From the NCBI GenBank assembly GCA_022226955.1, contig CP092079.1, positions 185,983-249,982 on the forward strand: 64,000 nt of DNA, read 5' to 3'. Shown one piece after another: positions 11,141 to 20,577 of the stretch. Made by a program: the position numbers and the translations under genes. Position 1 is the stretch's first letter. Each line of letters begins with the position of its first letter. The notes beneath the pieces are model-generated. The model did no database searches. It was given only the letters and a program-made list of their open reading frames with translations, and had not been told where the DNA came from. This stretch comes from Nitrospira sp. Its GTDB lineage: Bacteria > Nitrospirota > Nitrospiria > Nitrospirales > Nitrospiraceae.

Positions 11141-11475
11141 TTCGGCTCATCCTTGTCGGCATTTTGCTGCTTCTTTCCCTGGCGTTCTTTCTCCAGAATC
11201 AAGAGCAGGAAGTGACCTTGCGGTACTTTTTCGGTTTACTGGAAGCCTCTACGCCGATCTACAAGCCGATCCTCACGGCCTTCGCTGTCGGGCTGCTCGT
11301 GTCCGGCATTCTGTTATTTCCTCCGTGGGTGCGCAGCCGAATCGAGCTCCGTCGCAAGACCAAAGCGCTGCAAGATGCCGAAGTGGATCTGGAACGCGCG
11401 CGCCAGTCGCTTGAAAAACTGACCGGCCGTTCAAGCGCGGCCACCGAACCAGCGCGAGACCTCGTCGATGAGTGA
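11137..11475 (+). CDS. LapA-like (DUF1049) membrane protein
   Basis: Small inner-membrane protein of 112 residues with two predicted transmembrane helices (about 3-20 and 43-65), separated by NQEQEVTLRYFFG. The N-terminal part resembles the LapA/DUF1049 family, which in proteobacteria takes part in lipopolysaccharide assembly. The C-terminal 45 residues are charged and probably coiled coil (RRKTKALQDAEVDLERARQS), facing the cytoplasm. The start overlaps tsaE by four bases and the end overlaps mutS by eight, so the three are coupled. The function in this organism is inferred. Confidence 0.75.
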   Translation: MIRLILVGILLLLSLAFFLQNQEQEVTLRYFFGLLEASTPIYKPILTAFAVGLLVSGILLFPPWVRSRIELRRKTKALQDAEVDLERARQSLEKLTGRSSAATEPARDLVDE

Positions 11476-14119
11476 GCACGACGCCAGTCCGCTGATGCGG
11501 CAATACCGGGAGATCAAGCGCGGCTATGAACAGGCGATCTTGTTTTTCCGGGTGGGCGATTTCTACGAAATGTTTTATCAGGATGCGCAAGAAGCGTCGC
11601 GCATCCTTTCCATCGCACTAACCTCGCGCGACAAGAACAGTCCGAATCCGGTCCCGCTCTGCGGCGTGCCGTACCACGCCGCGACCGGCTATATCGCCAA
11701 ACTGTTGAAGGCCGGACGGACGGTGGCCCTCTGCGAGCAAGTCGAGGACCCCAAGCTCGCCAAAGGGCTGGTGCGCCGCGAAGTCGTCCGGCTGTACACG
11801 CCCGGCACGCTTGTCGAAACCGAGTTTCTTTCGCCAGTCGAATCGAACTTCCTCGCAGCCGTGTCTATACGCTCCACCGCTACACCACAACGCGCGATCG
11901 GATTGGCGATGCTCGAAGTCTCCACCGGGGAATTCTGGATTGCCGAATTTCAGGGGGATCAGGCTCAGACGCAAGCGTTAGACGAGCTGGCGCGCCTAGA
12001 GCCCAGGGAAATTTTGTATGCGGCAACGGCCAGACGAGATGACACCGCATGGCTCGATCAGATGAAAGGCATACGCCTGTGCGAGCGCGACGCGGCAACG
12101 TTTGAACCAGAACGCGCTGCCCGCCTGCTGCAAGAGCAGTTTCGCATTCATTCCCTGGAAGCCTTCGGTTGCCAGGGCTTGACGGTGGGAATCGGTGCAG
12201 CCGGTGCGGTCCTGAACTACTTCCGCGACACCCAGCCGACAGCGCCGCTGGATTACATTCGTCGTCCGCGCGTCCGCCGGATCTCGGACGCGATGCATTT
12301 GGACAGCGTCACCATTCGCAATCTCGAGCTGCTCAAACCGATGGGCGCATTAGACGACAGTCATGGCGGGAAACCTGCCACACTGCTCTCAGTACTCGAT
12401 CGAACCGTGACCGCCATGGGAAGCCGCTTATTGAGACAATGGCTGGTCCGGCCGTTGATCCACTGTGAGGCAATCCAAGCCAGGCTCGATGCCGTCGGGG
12501 AATTGAAAGACCGGATGACGGCACGCGTGGCATTGCGCGCGGCGCTCAGAACCGTGCAGGATCTTTCTCGCCTGAGCGGCCGCATTGTCCTGGGAGTTGC
12601 AGGCCCTCGTGAATTGATTGCGCTGAAAGACTCTCTCGCTGCCCTTCCGGAAATCGCCACACAGCTGACTCCGCTCGCAAGCCTCCAGCTCGTCAAAGCC
12701 CGCGACGCATGGGATGACGGACGCGACCTTGCCGAACTGATCGAGCAGGCTCTTCAACCGGAGGCGCCGATGTCGCTTCGCGACGGGGGCGTGATTCGCG
12801 ACGGATACCACGCCGGCGTCGATGAACTGCGAAAAGCCAGCACCGAAGGCAAACACTGGATTGCCGCATTGGAGGCGAAAGAGCGGGAACGGACCGGCAT
12901 CGAATCTCTCAAAATCCGTTATAACCAGGTGTTTGGCTATTACATCGAGATCACCAAAGCCAACTTGACCCGCGTGCCGGCGGACTTTATTCGCAAACAA
13001 ACATTGGTCAACGCCGAGCGGTTCATGACCCCCGAGTTGAAAGAACTTGAGGAGCGAGTGACCGGCGCTGACGTCAAACTGCTGGCATTAGAGCAGGACC
13101 TGTTCGCACAACTTCGCGCCACCCTCGCCGGCCATGCCGGCCGCCTCCAGGAAATGGCTGGGAAACTTGCCTTGATCGATGTCCTGACCGGGCTGGCTGA
13201 AACCGCCGCGCTGAATCAATATACAAAACCTATTGTCACCGAAAGCGGGGCGATCGACATTCGAGGCGGCCGACATCCCGTCGTAGAACGGTTGACCGAA
13301 GAGATGGCATTCGTGCCGAACGATACGTTGCTGAATCTGGATTCGCAGCGCCTTCAGATTCTGACGGGACCAAACATGGCAGGCAAAAGTACCTTCCTTC
13401 GCCAGGTTGCCTTGATTGTGCTTCTGGCGCAGATAGGCAGTTTTGTTCCTGCCGCTTCCGCGACAATCGGTGTGGCCGATCGAATCTTTACCCGCGTCGG
13501 GGCCTCAGATAACCTGGCCAGCGGCCATAGCACCTTCATGGTCGAGATGGTGGAGACCGCCACGATTCTTCATAGCGCAACCGTGCGAAGCCTGATCCTG
13601 CTTGACGAAATCGGACGCGGCACCAGCACCTATGACGGGCTTAGTATTGCCTGGGCCGTCGCAGAATTTATCCATGATCGCAGGACGCTCGGAGCGAGGA
13701 CATTATTCGCGACGCATTATCATGAGATGACCCAGCTAGAACGACAACGGGATGGGATCAAGAATTTCCGGGTAGCGGTGCAGGAGCGTGACGGCGATGT
13801 GGTCTTTCTCCGAAAGATTGTCGCCGGAGGAGCGGACCGCAGCTACGGCATCTATGTCGCGAAACTAGCTGGCCTGCCTTCATCCGTCATCGGACGAGCC
13901 CAAGATGTTCTTGGTCAGTTAGAACGACCGGAGGCGGCCCAGATCGCAGAATCGGCTCCCTACACAGAACCTACTGCTGCGCCATTGCCACAACCGCACC
14001 CCCTTGTAGAGGAAGTTCGGCAGATCGATCTATTTTCAATGACACCGCTGGACGCTCTCAACCGCCTTGCGGACCTTCAACGAAAAGTGACTCCCTCGCC
14101 AAAAGACGCCGCGCTCTGA
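11468..14119 (+). CDS. mutS: DNA mismatch repair protein MutS
   Basis: Recognises base mismatches and starts mismatch repair. The 883-residue protein has the N-terminal mismatch-binding FYEMFYQDA motif (Phe-x-Glu near residues 36-38). The ABC ATPase domain has a Walker A TGPNMAGKST near 633-642 and a Walker B LLDEIGRGTSTYDG near 710. The length is that of full MutS1, not MutS2. No mutL is adjacent in the window. It ends the rightward group and is followed by a hairpin that can stop transcription from either side. Confidence 0.98.
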   Translation: MSEHDASPLMRQYREIKRGYEQAILFFRVGDFYEMFYQDAQEASRILSIALTSRDKNSPNPVPLCGVPYHAATGYIAKLLKAGRTVALCEQVEDPKLAKGLVRREVVRLYTPGTLVETEFLSPVESNFLAAVSIRSTATPQRAIGLAMLEVSTGEFWIAEFQGDQAQTQALDELARLEPREILYAATARRDDTAWLDQMKGIRLCERDAATFEPERAARLLQEQFRIHSLEAFGCQGLTVGIGAAGAVLNYFRDTQPTAPLDYIRRPRVRRISDAMHLDSVTIRNLELLKPMGALDDSHGGKPATLLSVLDRTVTAMGSRLLRQWLVRPLIHCEAIQARLDAVGELKDRMTARVALRAALRTVQDLSRLSGRIVLGVAGPRELIALKDSLAALPEIATQLTPLASLQLVKARDAWDDGRDLAELIEQALQPEAPMSLRDGGVIRDGYHAGVDELRKASTEGKHWIAALEAKERERTGIESLKIRYNQVFGYYIEITKANLTRVPADFIRKQTLVNAERFMTPELKELEERVTGADVKLLALEQDLFAQLRATLAGHAGRLQEMAGKLALIDVLTGLAETAALNQYTKPIVTESGAIDIRGGRHPVVERLTEEMAFVPNDTLLNLDSQRLQILTGPNMAGKSTFLRQVALIVLLAQIGSFVPAASATIGVADRIFTRVGASDNLASGHSTFMVEMVETATILHSATVRSLILLDEIGRGTSTYDGLSIAWAVAEFIHDRRTLGARTLFATHYHEMTQLERQRDGIKNFRVAVQERDGDVVFLRKIVAGGADRSYGIYVAKLAGLPSSVIGRAQDVLGQLERPEAAQIAESAPYTEPTAAPLPQPHPLVEEVRQIDLFSMTPLDALNRLADLQRKVTPSPKDAAL

Positions 14120-14265
14120 GCCGTTAAAATCCTAGAGTAATTGTCTTGATACTGGATTGCCTATGGTGAAGGCGATCAGATGGCGAGAGCTAACTTGCTC
14201 ATATCGCTACCTTACGGAGAGTCGCGGCGGAGGAACGGGACTAGCTGATCTCAGCATTTCGAGAA

Positions 14266-14307
14266 AGAAAAAAAGCGGCCGCCCCGAAAGGAGCGACCGC
14301 CTTTTTT
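14266..14307. terminator. Bidirectional rho-independent terminator
   Basis: Stem arms at 14275-14285 and 14290-14300 (11 bp with G-U pairs in one direction, GAAA loop) are flanked by an A-run on the left and a T-run on the right. It can therefore stop both mutS (plus) and the secreted-protein gene at 14326 (minus). The rest of 14120-14325 holds nothing recognisable. Confidence 0.85.
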
Positions 14308-14325
14308 CAGAAACCTGAAACGAAA

Positions 14326-14997
14326 TCAGTGTCCGCCAGGCAAATCGTACTTCGCTTCCCAGGGGATCAGGCCACCATAGGTCTGACCACCAGGAATCAT
14401 CACATCGTACTGCATCGGAATACTCGCTCCATCCGGAGACTTCGGCGACGTATTCAACTGCTGGATTGCTGCTGCACAACCAGCGTCGGTGTTCTGATTC
14501 TTTCCTAAACATTCCTTCAACCGAAGAGCAGACATACTCACAGTCTTCCCTGGCGCGCCAGCGTGCTCAGGAAGCTTCTTCACAGAAGAAATCACGCGAT
14601 GGTTCTGCTCGGTCTCCGTGACGACAAATTCAACCAAGTCAGTCGTACTGCCAGGAGGCACTTCCTTCGCCGCTGCCGGTCCAGAATGCGAACGACCCAT
14701 CTTCTTCAATTCTTCCCAGGCACCCTTGTCAGCATAAAACTTGAGATTCTTGCCAGGGTGAACTTTCTGCCAGAACAAGCCGCTCTCGGCGTTCCCGCCG
14801 AACACGGCGACATTAATCCAGACTGCTTCGTCGTAGGGATCGAGAATGATCACTCGACCTTGTAATGTCGTTGGCTTGCTGAGATCTCCCCACTCGAACC
14901 GCTCTTGAAATGCCTCGATGGCCAACGCGCTGGAAGCCATGCCGACTACCAGGGCAACAGCTGCCATCACGGCCCCGCCTTGCTTCTGAAGCTTCAT
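14326..14997 (-). CDS. Secreted protein of unknown function
   Basis: I do not recognise a family. The 223-residue product starts with a clear Sec signal peptide (hydrophobic AVMAAVALVVGMASSALA, cleavage near residue 26). The mature protein has TTLQGRVIILDPYDEAVWINV near its start, is rich in Gly/Pro/Lys, and has two Cys (KECLGK, AGCAAA) that could form a disulfide. The ATG at 14997 has an AAGGAGG site eight bases upstream and is preferred to 15021. It follows the next gene by 51 bases, shares its promoter and has its own terminator. The six-residue stretch TLQGRV is shared with that neighbour. Confidence 0.8.
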   Translation of the reverse strand: MKLQKQGGAVMAAVALVVGMASSALAIEAFQERFEWGDLSKPTTLQGRVIILDPYDEAVWINVAVFGGNAESGLFWQKVHPGKNLKFYADKGAWEELKKMGRSHSGPAAAKEVPPGSTTDLVEFVVTETEQNHRVISSVKKLPEHAGAPGKTVSMSALRLKECLGKNQNTDAGCAAAIQQLNTSPKSPDGASIPMQYDVMIPGGQTYGGLIPWEAKYDLPGGH

Positions 14998-15048
14998 AAT
15001 CGAATCCTCCTTCAACAACATGAAAGAATGAAAGCGTGATGAAATCGA

Positions 15049-15558
15049 TTACTTGAGAACCTTGAATCCGGTAATGGTTCGCCCGTCCAAGGTCACTTCC
15101 ATGGCCACAAGTTCCTGTGCAGCCTTGATGATTTGATCCATCAACGCCTTGTCCTTCACAGCCAAGCGAACCGTCGTCGCGGCATGGTACCAGCCTGCAT
15201 AGGCGTTGTTCTTATCGGTGCCACCGACAAAGCCCCAGCCGCAGCAGGTGACCAAAGGATCCGGAGGCTTGACGTCCATCATGGTTGAGGACCGGCCAGC
15301 CGGAGTCCCTGATGCAGGATCGCCCGTATTCCAATACATAATACCGAACAACAACTCGCTATCTGGATTATCGGCCCACTGCGACCAGACGCGGCCCTGA
15401 AGCGTCTTGGCAGCTTCGCCCTTCATGACCTTTCCTCCGACCACATCGGTGGCAGGGCCACCTCCAGCTGGAGCATCGGCGGCTACGGCAAATTCGGCCG
15501 ATAGCAAGCCAGCCACTGAGAACACTGCAACGGCGGCTAGAACTAAGACCCTCTTCAT
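15049..15558 (-). CDS. Secreted protein of unknown function, co-transcribed
   Basis: No family recognised. The 169-residue product has a Sec signal peptide (VLVLAAVAVFSVAGLLSA, cleavage near AVAADA). The mature part holds KTLQGRVWSQW, a conspicuous CCGWGFVGG segment near the middle and an amphipathic C-terminal half (DQIIKAAQELVAMEVTLDG). The paired Cys could bind metal or form a disulfide, but there is no CxxCH haem site. The ATG at 15558 follows GAAGGAGG at eight bases. It is first in a two-gene operon with 14326-14997. A strong promoter and Shine-Dalgarno suggest high expression. Confidence 0.8.
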   Translation of the reverse strand: MKRVLVLAAVAVFSVAGLLSAEFAVAADAPAGGGPATDVVGGKVMKGEAAKTLQGRVWSQWADNPDSELLFGIMYWNTGDPASGTPAGRSSTMMDVKPPDPLVTCCGWGFVGGTDKNNAYAGWYHAATTVRLAVKDKALMDQIIKAAQELVAMEVTLDGRTITGFKVLK

Positions 15559-15670
15559 ACCTAGTCCCTCCTTCATAAAAATAAAATCCACAACCTAATG
15601 AACGTTCACTTTGAAAGCGATGAATACATCTACTACTACCGAATGATTCGAGACTCACTAGACCGGCGCA

Positions 15671-15699
15671 ATCGTACTGAAACGGTCAATTAGTGTCAA
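15671..15699 (-). promoter_or_regulatory. Consensus-like sigma70 promoter for the secreted pair
   Basis: On the minus strand a perfect TTGACA (15699-15694) is 17 bases from TACGAT (15676-15671). It lies about 113-141 bases upstream of the ATG at 15558, in an AT-rich 15592-15820 spacer that holds no gene. Confidence 0.7.
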
Positions 15700-15820
15700 G
15701 AAAATGTTTGAGGCTCTAATAAAATTTTAATCCACAGATAAAGTACATTAATAACAACAAATTATGCATTAATTTCAAAGCCATTTACTCAGTCAACAAA
15801 ACGGCTCCATTAAAAAATTC

Positions 15821-17071
15821 TCATCTCGCGAGCTGAAGTTGGCGTGTAGACAGAGGCCCTAGCCCGGTGATCGCCATCGTGTTTTCATCGAGAAGTTCCT
15901 GTGCGACTCGCTCCATCTGCTTGAAGGTCACCGCGTCAATGGCTCGCGTCATGTCGTCAAGCGTCGTGTGTTTGCCCTTGATCATCTCGTCCTTAGCCAA
16001 CTTGTTCATCCGACTATGCGAACTCTCCAAACTGAGCATCAGACTACCTTTCATTTGATCCTTCGTTCGCTTCAACTCATCCCGCGTAACGCCGTTGGCG
16101 GCCATACGGCGAATCTCGCGACGAATGACGTCGAGCACTCGCTCGACTTCTTTCTGACGCGTTCCCGCGTACACGGTGATAGTCCCGCCGTCTGAATAGC
16201 CAGAGAGAAAGGAATAGATCGAGTAGGCGAGTCCGCGCTTTTCCCTGACTTCTTGGAACAACCGCGAGCTCACACTCCCGCCTAGCACACTATTCAGAAT
16301 ATACGCCGCATACCGGTCCGGATGACCGGCGGCAAGGCCATTCATCCCGATGCAGAGATGCACCTGCTCCAGCTTTTTTCGCTGCATCACCCTGCCTCCA
16401 TGAAGATCCGGCGCGCGACGAACATGTGGAGGGGGCGCAGAGGGACAACGGCGGCCAAACTCGCGCGCAATGGTCCGTTCAAGCTGGCGCTGATCGAAGT
16501 TGCCCGCGACGGCAACGACGATTTCCTGCGGCTGATACCGCGCGTCGATATAGTCGAGAAGGTCCTGGCGTCGCAAGGCGCCGATTGTCGCCGCGCGCCC
16601 AAGAATCGGGCGGCCCAGCGGATGGCGTCCCATGACTTGGCCGGTGTGAAGCTCCTGGACGAGGTCCTCTGGATCGTCCTGCACCATGCGGATTTCTTCC
16701 AGCACCACCTGCTTCTCTTTTTCGATTTCCTTCGCGCCGAACTTTGAACGATGAAGCAGGTCGGACAACAGATCGAGCGCTTTCGGCAGGTGTTGGTCGA
16801 GGACTTTTACATAAAACGTGGTGGTCTCGCGCGTAGTAAAGGCATTCATCTCGCCACCCAGCGCATCGATCTCGCGCGAAATGTCACTGGCCGACCGGCT
16901 GGTCGTGCCCTTGAAGAACATGTGCTCAATGAAGTGGGAATATCCGGCTTGGGCCGGCTGTTCGTCACGCGATCCGGCATTGACCCAAATGCCGACGGTG
17001 ACTGACTTGAGAGTGGGGATCCGCTCGCTGACCAAGCGGACCCCGTTCTCTAGAATAAGCTTGCGGTACAC
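15821..17071 (-). CDS. M16 family zinc peptidase
   Basis: Processing-peptidase-like (pitrilysin family, PqqL/YmxG type) protein of 416 residues. The inverted zinc motif H46-F-I-E49-H50 is present with a downstream EKEKQVVLEEI supplying the third ligand, so it should be catalytically competent. The second half (about 185-416) is the M16C domain with GLAYSIYSF. The start is a GTG. It follows pnp by five bases, as its homologues do in many bacteria after pnp, so it belongs to the translation operon. Substrates are unknown. Confidence 0.93.
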   Translation of the reverse strand: MYRKLILENGVRLVSERIPTLKSVTVGIWVNAGSRDEQPAQAGYSHFIEHMFFKGTTSRSASDISREIDALGGEMNAFTTRETTTFYVKVLDQHLPKALDLLSDLLHRSKFGAKEIEKEKQVVLEEIRMVQDDPEDLVQELHTGQVMGRHPLGRPILGRAATIGALRRQDLLDYIDARYQPQEIVVAVAGNFDQRQLERTIAREFGRRCPSAPPPHVRRAPDLHGGRVMQRKKLEQVHLCIGMNGLAAGHPDRYAAYILNSVLGGSVSSRLFQEVREKRGLAYSIYSFLSGYSDGGTITVYAGTRQKEVERVLDVIRREIRRMAANGVTRDELKRTKDQMKGSLMLSLESSHSRMNKLAKDEMIKGKHTTLDDMTRAIDAVTFKQMERVAQELLDENTMAITGLGPLSTRQLQLAR

Positions 17072-17076
17072 GAGGG

Positions 17077-19194
17077 TTACTCGGCTGCTGGTTCCTGCGA
17101 GGGGCCCCCTGCCGGAGCCGGCATGGTTTCCTTCCGGCTCAGCCGGATCTTTCCCTGCCGGTCGATCTCCAACACTTTCACCATGATCTGATCGCCTTCC
17201 GCAACCTCATCGGACACGGCCTTCACTCGATGGTGCGCCAGCTGAGAAATATGCACGAGACCGTCGGTGCCAGGCAATACTTCGACAAATGCGCCGAAAT
17301 CCATGATCTTCCGGACAGTCCCCATATAGATCTTACCGACCTCGACTTCTTCAGTCAGCCGGCTAATCATATCCTTCGCCTTCTGCAACGAAGCCTCGTC
17401 GGAAGACGCGATCGTCACAACCCCGGTGTCTTCAATATTGATTTTCACACCACAATCGGCCTGGATCGCGCGGATAGTCTTCCCGCCCTGACCGATGATG
17501 TCGCGAATCTTGTCCTGCTTGACCTTAAGCGTATAGATACGCGGCGCAAAGGGAGAAAGATTCGTGCGATGCGTGGTCAACGCGGAGGCCATCCGCTCAA
17601 GGATATGGAGTCGTCCTGACCGGGCTTGCTCCAGCGCCTGCTGCATCAAGGCCATCGTGATCCCGCCGATCTTGATGTCCATCTGCAAGGCCGTGACACC
17701 GTTCTTGGTTCCGCAGACTTTGAAATCCATATCGCCCAGGTGATCTTCGAGGCCGAGAATATCGGAGAGGATGATAACGCCGTCGCCTTCCTTGATTAAC
17801 CCCATGGCGATACCCGCCACCGGTTCCTTGATCGGGATACCGGCATCTAGCATCGCCAGCGTCCCGCCACAGACGGTTGCCATCGAAGAAGACCCGTTGG
17901 ACTCCAAGATTTCAGAAACGATGCGAAGCGTATACGGAAATACGTCTTTCCCTGGGATAACCGGTTTCAATGCCCGTTCTGCCAGAGCGCCATGACCAAC
18001 CTCACGCCGGCCTGGCGTGCGAAGCGGCCGGGCTTCGCCGACACTGAAAGGCGGGAAATTGTAATGCAGCATGAACGTGCGGTGATACTCGCCCTCCAAC
18101 GCATCGATGCGCTGCTCATCATCCGTCGTCCCCAACGTCACGACCGCGAGGCTCTGGGTTTCGCCGCGCGTAAAGATAGCAGAACCATGCGCCCGTGGCA
18201 GGGCTCCGACTTCGCATGTGATCGGCCGGATATCCGCAGGACCGCGCCCGTCGGCCCGTGACCGCTTTTCAAGAATCATGTTCCGGACTTCGGTGTATTC
18301 CAATCCGTGGAAAACAATTTTGACATGCCGCTCGGTCGCAGGCACGTCGGGATTCTTGAGCTTCTCGACCGCTTCGGCCATGACTTGATCCAACCGCTCC
18401 TGACGCGCGGCCTTGTTCGGAATCATGATCGCATCGCGAATCGGCTGCGCGACCATCGCTTTCACCTTGGCCGCCAGGGCCGGATCAATCGCTTCGACTT
18501 TCACTTCACGTTTCTTGCTGCCGACTAACTTGGCCAGCTCAGAAATCTTCGCGACAATCTTCTTGATCTCGGCATGAGCCAGCGCCAAGGCTTCCAGCAT
18601 CGTGGCTTCGGGCAATTCATTGGCGCCCGCTTCAACCATCATGATGGCGTCGGCTGTGCCCGCCACTACCAAATGAAGATCGCTGGTCTCCAGCGTCTCC
18701 AGATCGGGATTCACCACAAACTGGCCGTTCACACGACCGATCTTGACGCCGGCCACCGGGCCTTGAAATGGAATATTCGAAATCGACAAGGCCGCGGAGG
18801 CCGCCGTAATCCCGATCACATCCGTCGAGCCCGTCTTGTCGGCCGACAGCACCGAGGCAATGACCTGCGTTTCAAAGTAGTAGCCTTCAGGGAAGAGCGG
18901 CCGCAGGGGCCGGTCGATCAAGCGGCTGGTCAGCACTTCCTTTTCAGCCGGACGTCCTTCGCGCTTAAAATATCCTCCGGGAATCTTTCCCGCCGCATAG
19001 GCTTTTTCGATGTAATCGACGGTAAGGGGCAGAAAGTCGATGCCGGGCTTGGCGGTCTGCGATGCCACCGCCGTCGCCAAGACGACGGAATCTCCGTATG
19101 TCGCCCAGATCGAGCCGTCGGCCTGCTTGGCCACCCGGCCGGTTTCAAGCCGCAAGGTGCGGCCGGCAATTTCCAATTCAACAACATGTACCAT
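17077..19194 (-). CDS. pnp: Polyribonucleotide nucleotidyltransferase (PNPase)
   Basis: 3'-5' phosphorolytic exoribonuclease of the RNA degradosome. The 705-residue chain has two RNase PH domains (about 1-240 and 310-540) around an all-alpha domain. A KH domain follows (DIIGQGGKTIRAIQ near 560), then an S1 domain (YMGTVRKIMDFGAFVEVLPG near 625). The ATG follows GGAGG. A structured 144-base spacer separates it from rpsO and may hold its own control. Confidence 0.98.
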   Translation of the reverse strand: MVHVVELEIAGRTLRLETGRVAKQADGSIWATYGDSVVLATAVASQTAKPGIDFLPLTVDYIEKAYAAGKIPGGYFKREGRPAEKEVLTSRLIDRPLRPLFPEGYYFETQVIASVLSADKTGSTDVIGITAASAALSISNIPFQGPVAGVKIGRVNGQFVVNPDLETLETSDLHLVVAGTADAIMMVEAGANELPEATMLEALALAHAEIKKIVAKISELAKLVGSKKREVKVEAIDPALAAKVKAMVAQPIRDAIMIPNKAARQERLDQVMAEAVEKLKNPDVPATERHVKIVFHGLEYTEVRNMILEKRSRADGRGPADIRPITCEVGALPRAHGSAIFTRGETQSLAVVTLGTTDDEQRIDALEGEYHRTFMLHYNFPPFSVGEARPLRTPGRREVGHGALAERALKPVIPGKDVFPYTLRIVSEILESNGSSSMATVCGGTLAMLDAGIPIKEPVAGIAMGLIKEGDGVIILSDILGLEDHLGDMDFKVCGTKNGVTALQMDIKIGGITMALMQQALEQARSGRLHILERMASALTTHRTNLSPFAPRIYTLKVKQDKIRDIIGQGGKTIRAIQADCGVKINIEDTGVVTIASSDEASLQKAKDMISRLTEEVEVGKIYMGTVRKIMDFGAFVEVLPGTDGLVHISQLAHHRVKAVSDEVAEGDQIMVKVLEIDRQGKIRLSRKETMPAPAGGPSQEPAAE

Positions 19195-19232
19195 CTATGG
19201 TTTCCTCCAGGTTGGTCCCACAGATGCCCACA

Positions 19233-19315
19233 GAGATACGCTCGCGCACGAGCGTATCTCCGTGTTCACCTGTGCGACATGCATTCTGCGCTGTCGCACA
19301 TCCCGTGCGACAGCG
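19233..19315 (-). promoter_or_regulatory. Structured rpsO-pnp leader with competing hairpins
   Basis: Hairpin A: arms 19233-19244 and 19249-19260, a perfect 12-bp stem with a four-base loop, about 40 bases before pnp. Hairpin B: arms 19289-19299 and 19305-19315, a perfect 11-bp stem just after rpsO. The middle arm of B (19292-19300) is also perfectly complementary to 19271-19279, so an alternative hairpin can form. In E. coli the same spacer carries an RNase III stem used in pnp autoregulation; a similar role here is inference. Confidence 0.65.
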
Positions 19316-19338
19316 GCTTGCGTCCGTCTCTCCGCCGA

Positions 19339-19608
19339 CTACTTGCGAATCCCGAGTCGTTCGATGACCGCCCGATAGCGCGCTTCATCGACCCCACGCA
19401 GATAGTCGAGCAACCGGCGCCGCCGTCCAACCAGCTGCAAAAGACCGCGTCGTGAATGGTGATCCTTCTTGTGCGTCTTGAAATGCTCGGTCAAGTAGGT
19501 AATCCGATTGGTCAGCACCGCGATCTGAACTTCGGGGGATCCCGAATCCGTATCGTGCTGGCGGTACTGCTTGATCAACTCTGTCTTTGCTTCCTTCAAC
19601 AAGGCCAT
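19339..19608 (-). CDS. rpsO: 30S ribosomal protein S15
   Basis: Binds the central domain of 16S rRNA early in small-subunit assembly. The 89-residue length is standard. Family marks are [34 protein letters not shown] and [18 protein letters not shown] precedes the ATG. It lies between truB (22 bases) and pnp, the usual order. Confidence 0.98.
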   Translation of the reverse strand: MALLKEAKTELIKQYRQHDTDSGSPEVQIAVLTNRITYLTEHFKTHKKDHHSRRGLLQLVGRRRRLLDYLRGVDEARYRAVIERLGIRK

Positions 19609-19629
19609 GACGCGTACTCCTTCTGCCTC

Positions 19630-20577
19630 TTAATTGAGTGATTCACCGTCGACTAACACTTTGTCGATTTTGATCGACCCTTTATCCTGCCCATCGTAGG
19701 TCCCAATCGCCAAGAGCCGTCCCTGCTCATCCTTCAGACAAACAGACGACGCGGCTGGCAACGTATCCACGCTCGAGCACCCTATCGGCGCACCGTGCAA
19801 TACACGAGTGGCTTGTTCTGCTGTCACCGTCACCTGCGGTAACTGCGATAACACTACATCCAACTTCAAGAGGACAGAGTCAACCGACCCGATCGTCACA
19901 TGCGCCGCAATCTGCTCAACGGTCAGTCCCTGCTCCACCGCCAGCGACCCGACTCGCGTACGCTCGAGTGACAACAGATGTCCGCCGACGCCCAACGCCT
20001 GCCCCATATCGGCGCACAAGGTCCGAATATACGTTCCCTTCGAGCAGACGACACGCAGGGCGATATCGCGGCCGTTCACGGCCGTCACTTCAAGTTCATG
20101 AACGATAATGTCCCGCTCCGCCCGCTCAACGGTTTCTCCGGCACGCGCCGACTTATACAACGGCCGCCCAGCAACCTTCACCGCCGAGTACATCGGGGGC
20201 ATTTGCTTTTGCGGCCCGCGAAACCTGGCGACCACACCGTCAAGAATTTCGGCACTCACCCCAGCCGTCTCGACTCGCTGCAGCACCGTTCCGGTCGCGT
20301 CCTGCGTATCCGTTGTTTCGCCCAGTCGCAAGACCGCGCGGTATTCCTTATCCCAACCCACTAAATATTCCGCCACGCGCGTAGCTTTTCCGATCAACAA
20401 CGGCAAGACACCCGTCGCCGCGGGATCCAGCGTGCCGGCATGGCCGACCTTAGCCCCGCCCAACAAGCCCCGCACTTTCGCCACAACATCGTGAGACGTC
20501 CAGCCGGCCTCTTTGTTGACGATGAGCACGCCATCGCCCACTCCCGTCTTGCGCCGCCCCTCTACCACCGGCGCCAT
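19630..20577 (-). CDS. truB: tRNA pseudouridine(55) synthase
   Basis: Makes pseudouridine 55 in the T arm of tRNA. The catalytic Asp lies in the GHAGTLDPAATGVLPL motif near residue 46. NKEAGWTSHDVV, PPMYSAVKVAGRPLY and the C-terminal PUA-like region also fit. The ATG at 20577 overlaps the rbfA TGA by one base (TGATG), which favours it over the GTG one codon upstream. The protein has 315 residues. Confidence 0.97.
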   Translation of the reverse strand: MAPVVEGRRKTGVGDGVLIVNKEAGWTSHDVVAKVRGLLGGAKVGHAGTLDPAATGVLPLLIGKATRVAEYLVGWDKEYRAVLRLGETTDTQDATGTVLQRVETAGVSAEILDGVVARFRGPQKQMPPMYSAVKVAGRPLYKSARAGETVERAERDIIVHELEVTAVNGRDIALRVVCSKGTYIRTLCADMGQALGVGGHLLSLERTRVGSLAVEQGLTVEQIAAHVTIGSVDSVLLKLDVVLSQLPQVTVTAEQATRVLHGAPIGCSSVDTLPAASSVCLKDEQGRLLAIGTYDGQDKGSIKIDKVLVDGESLN

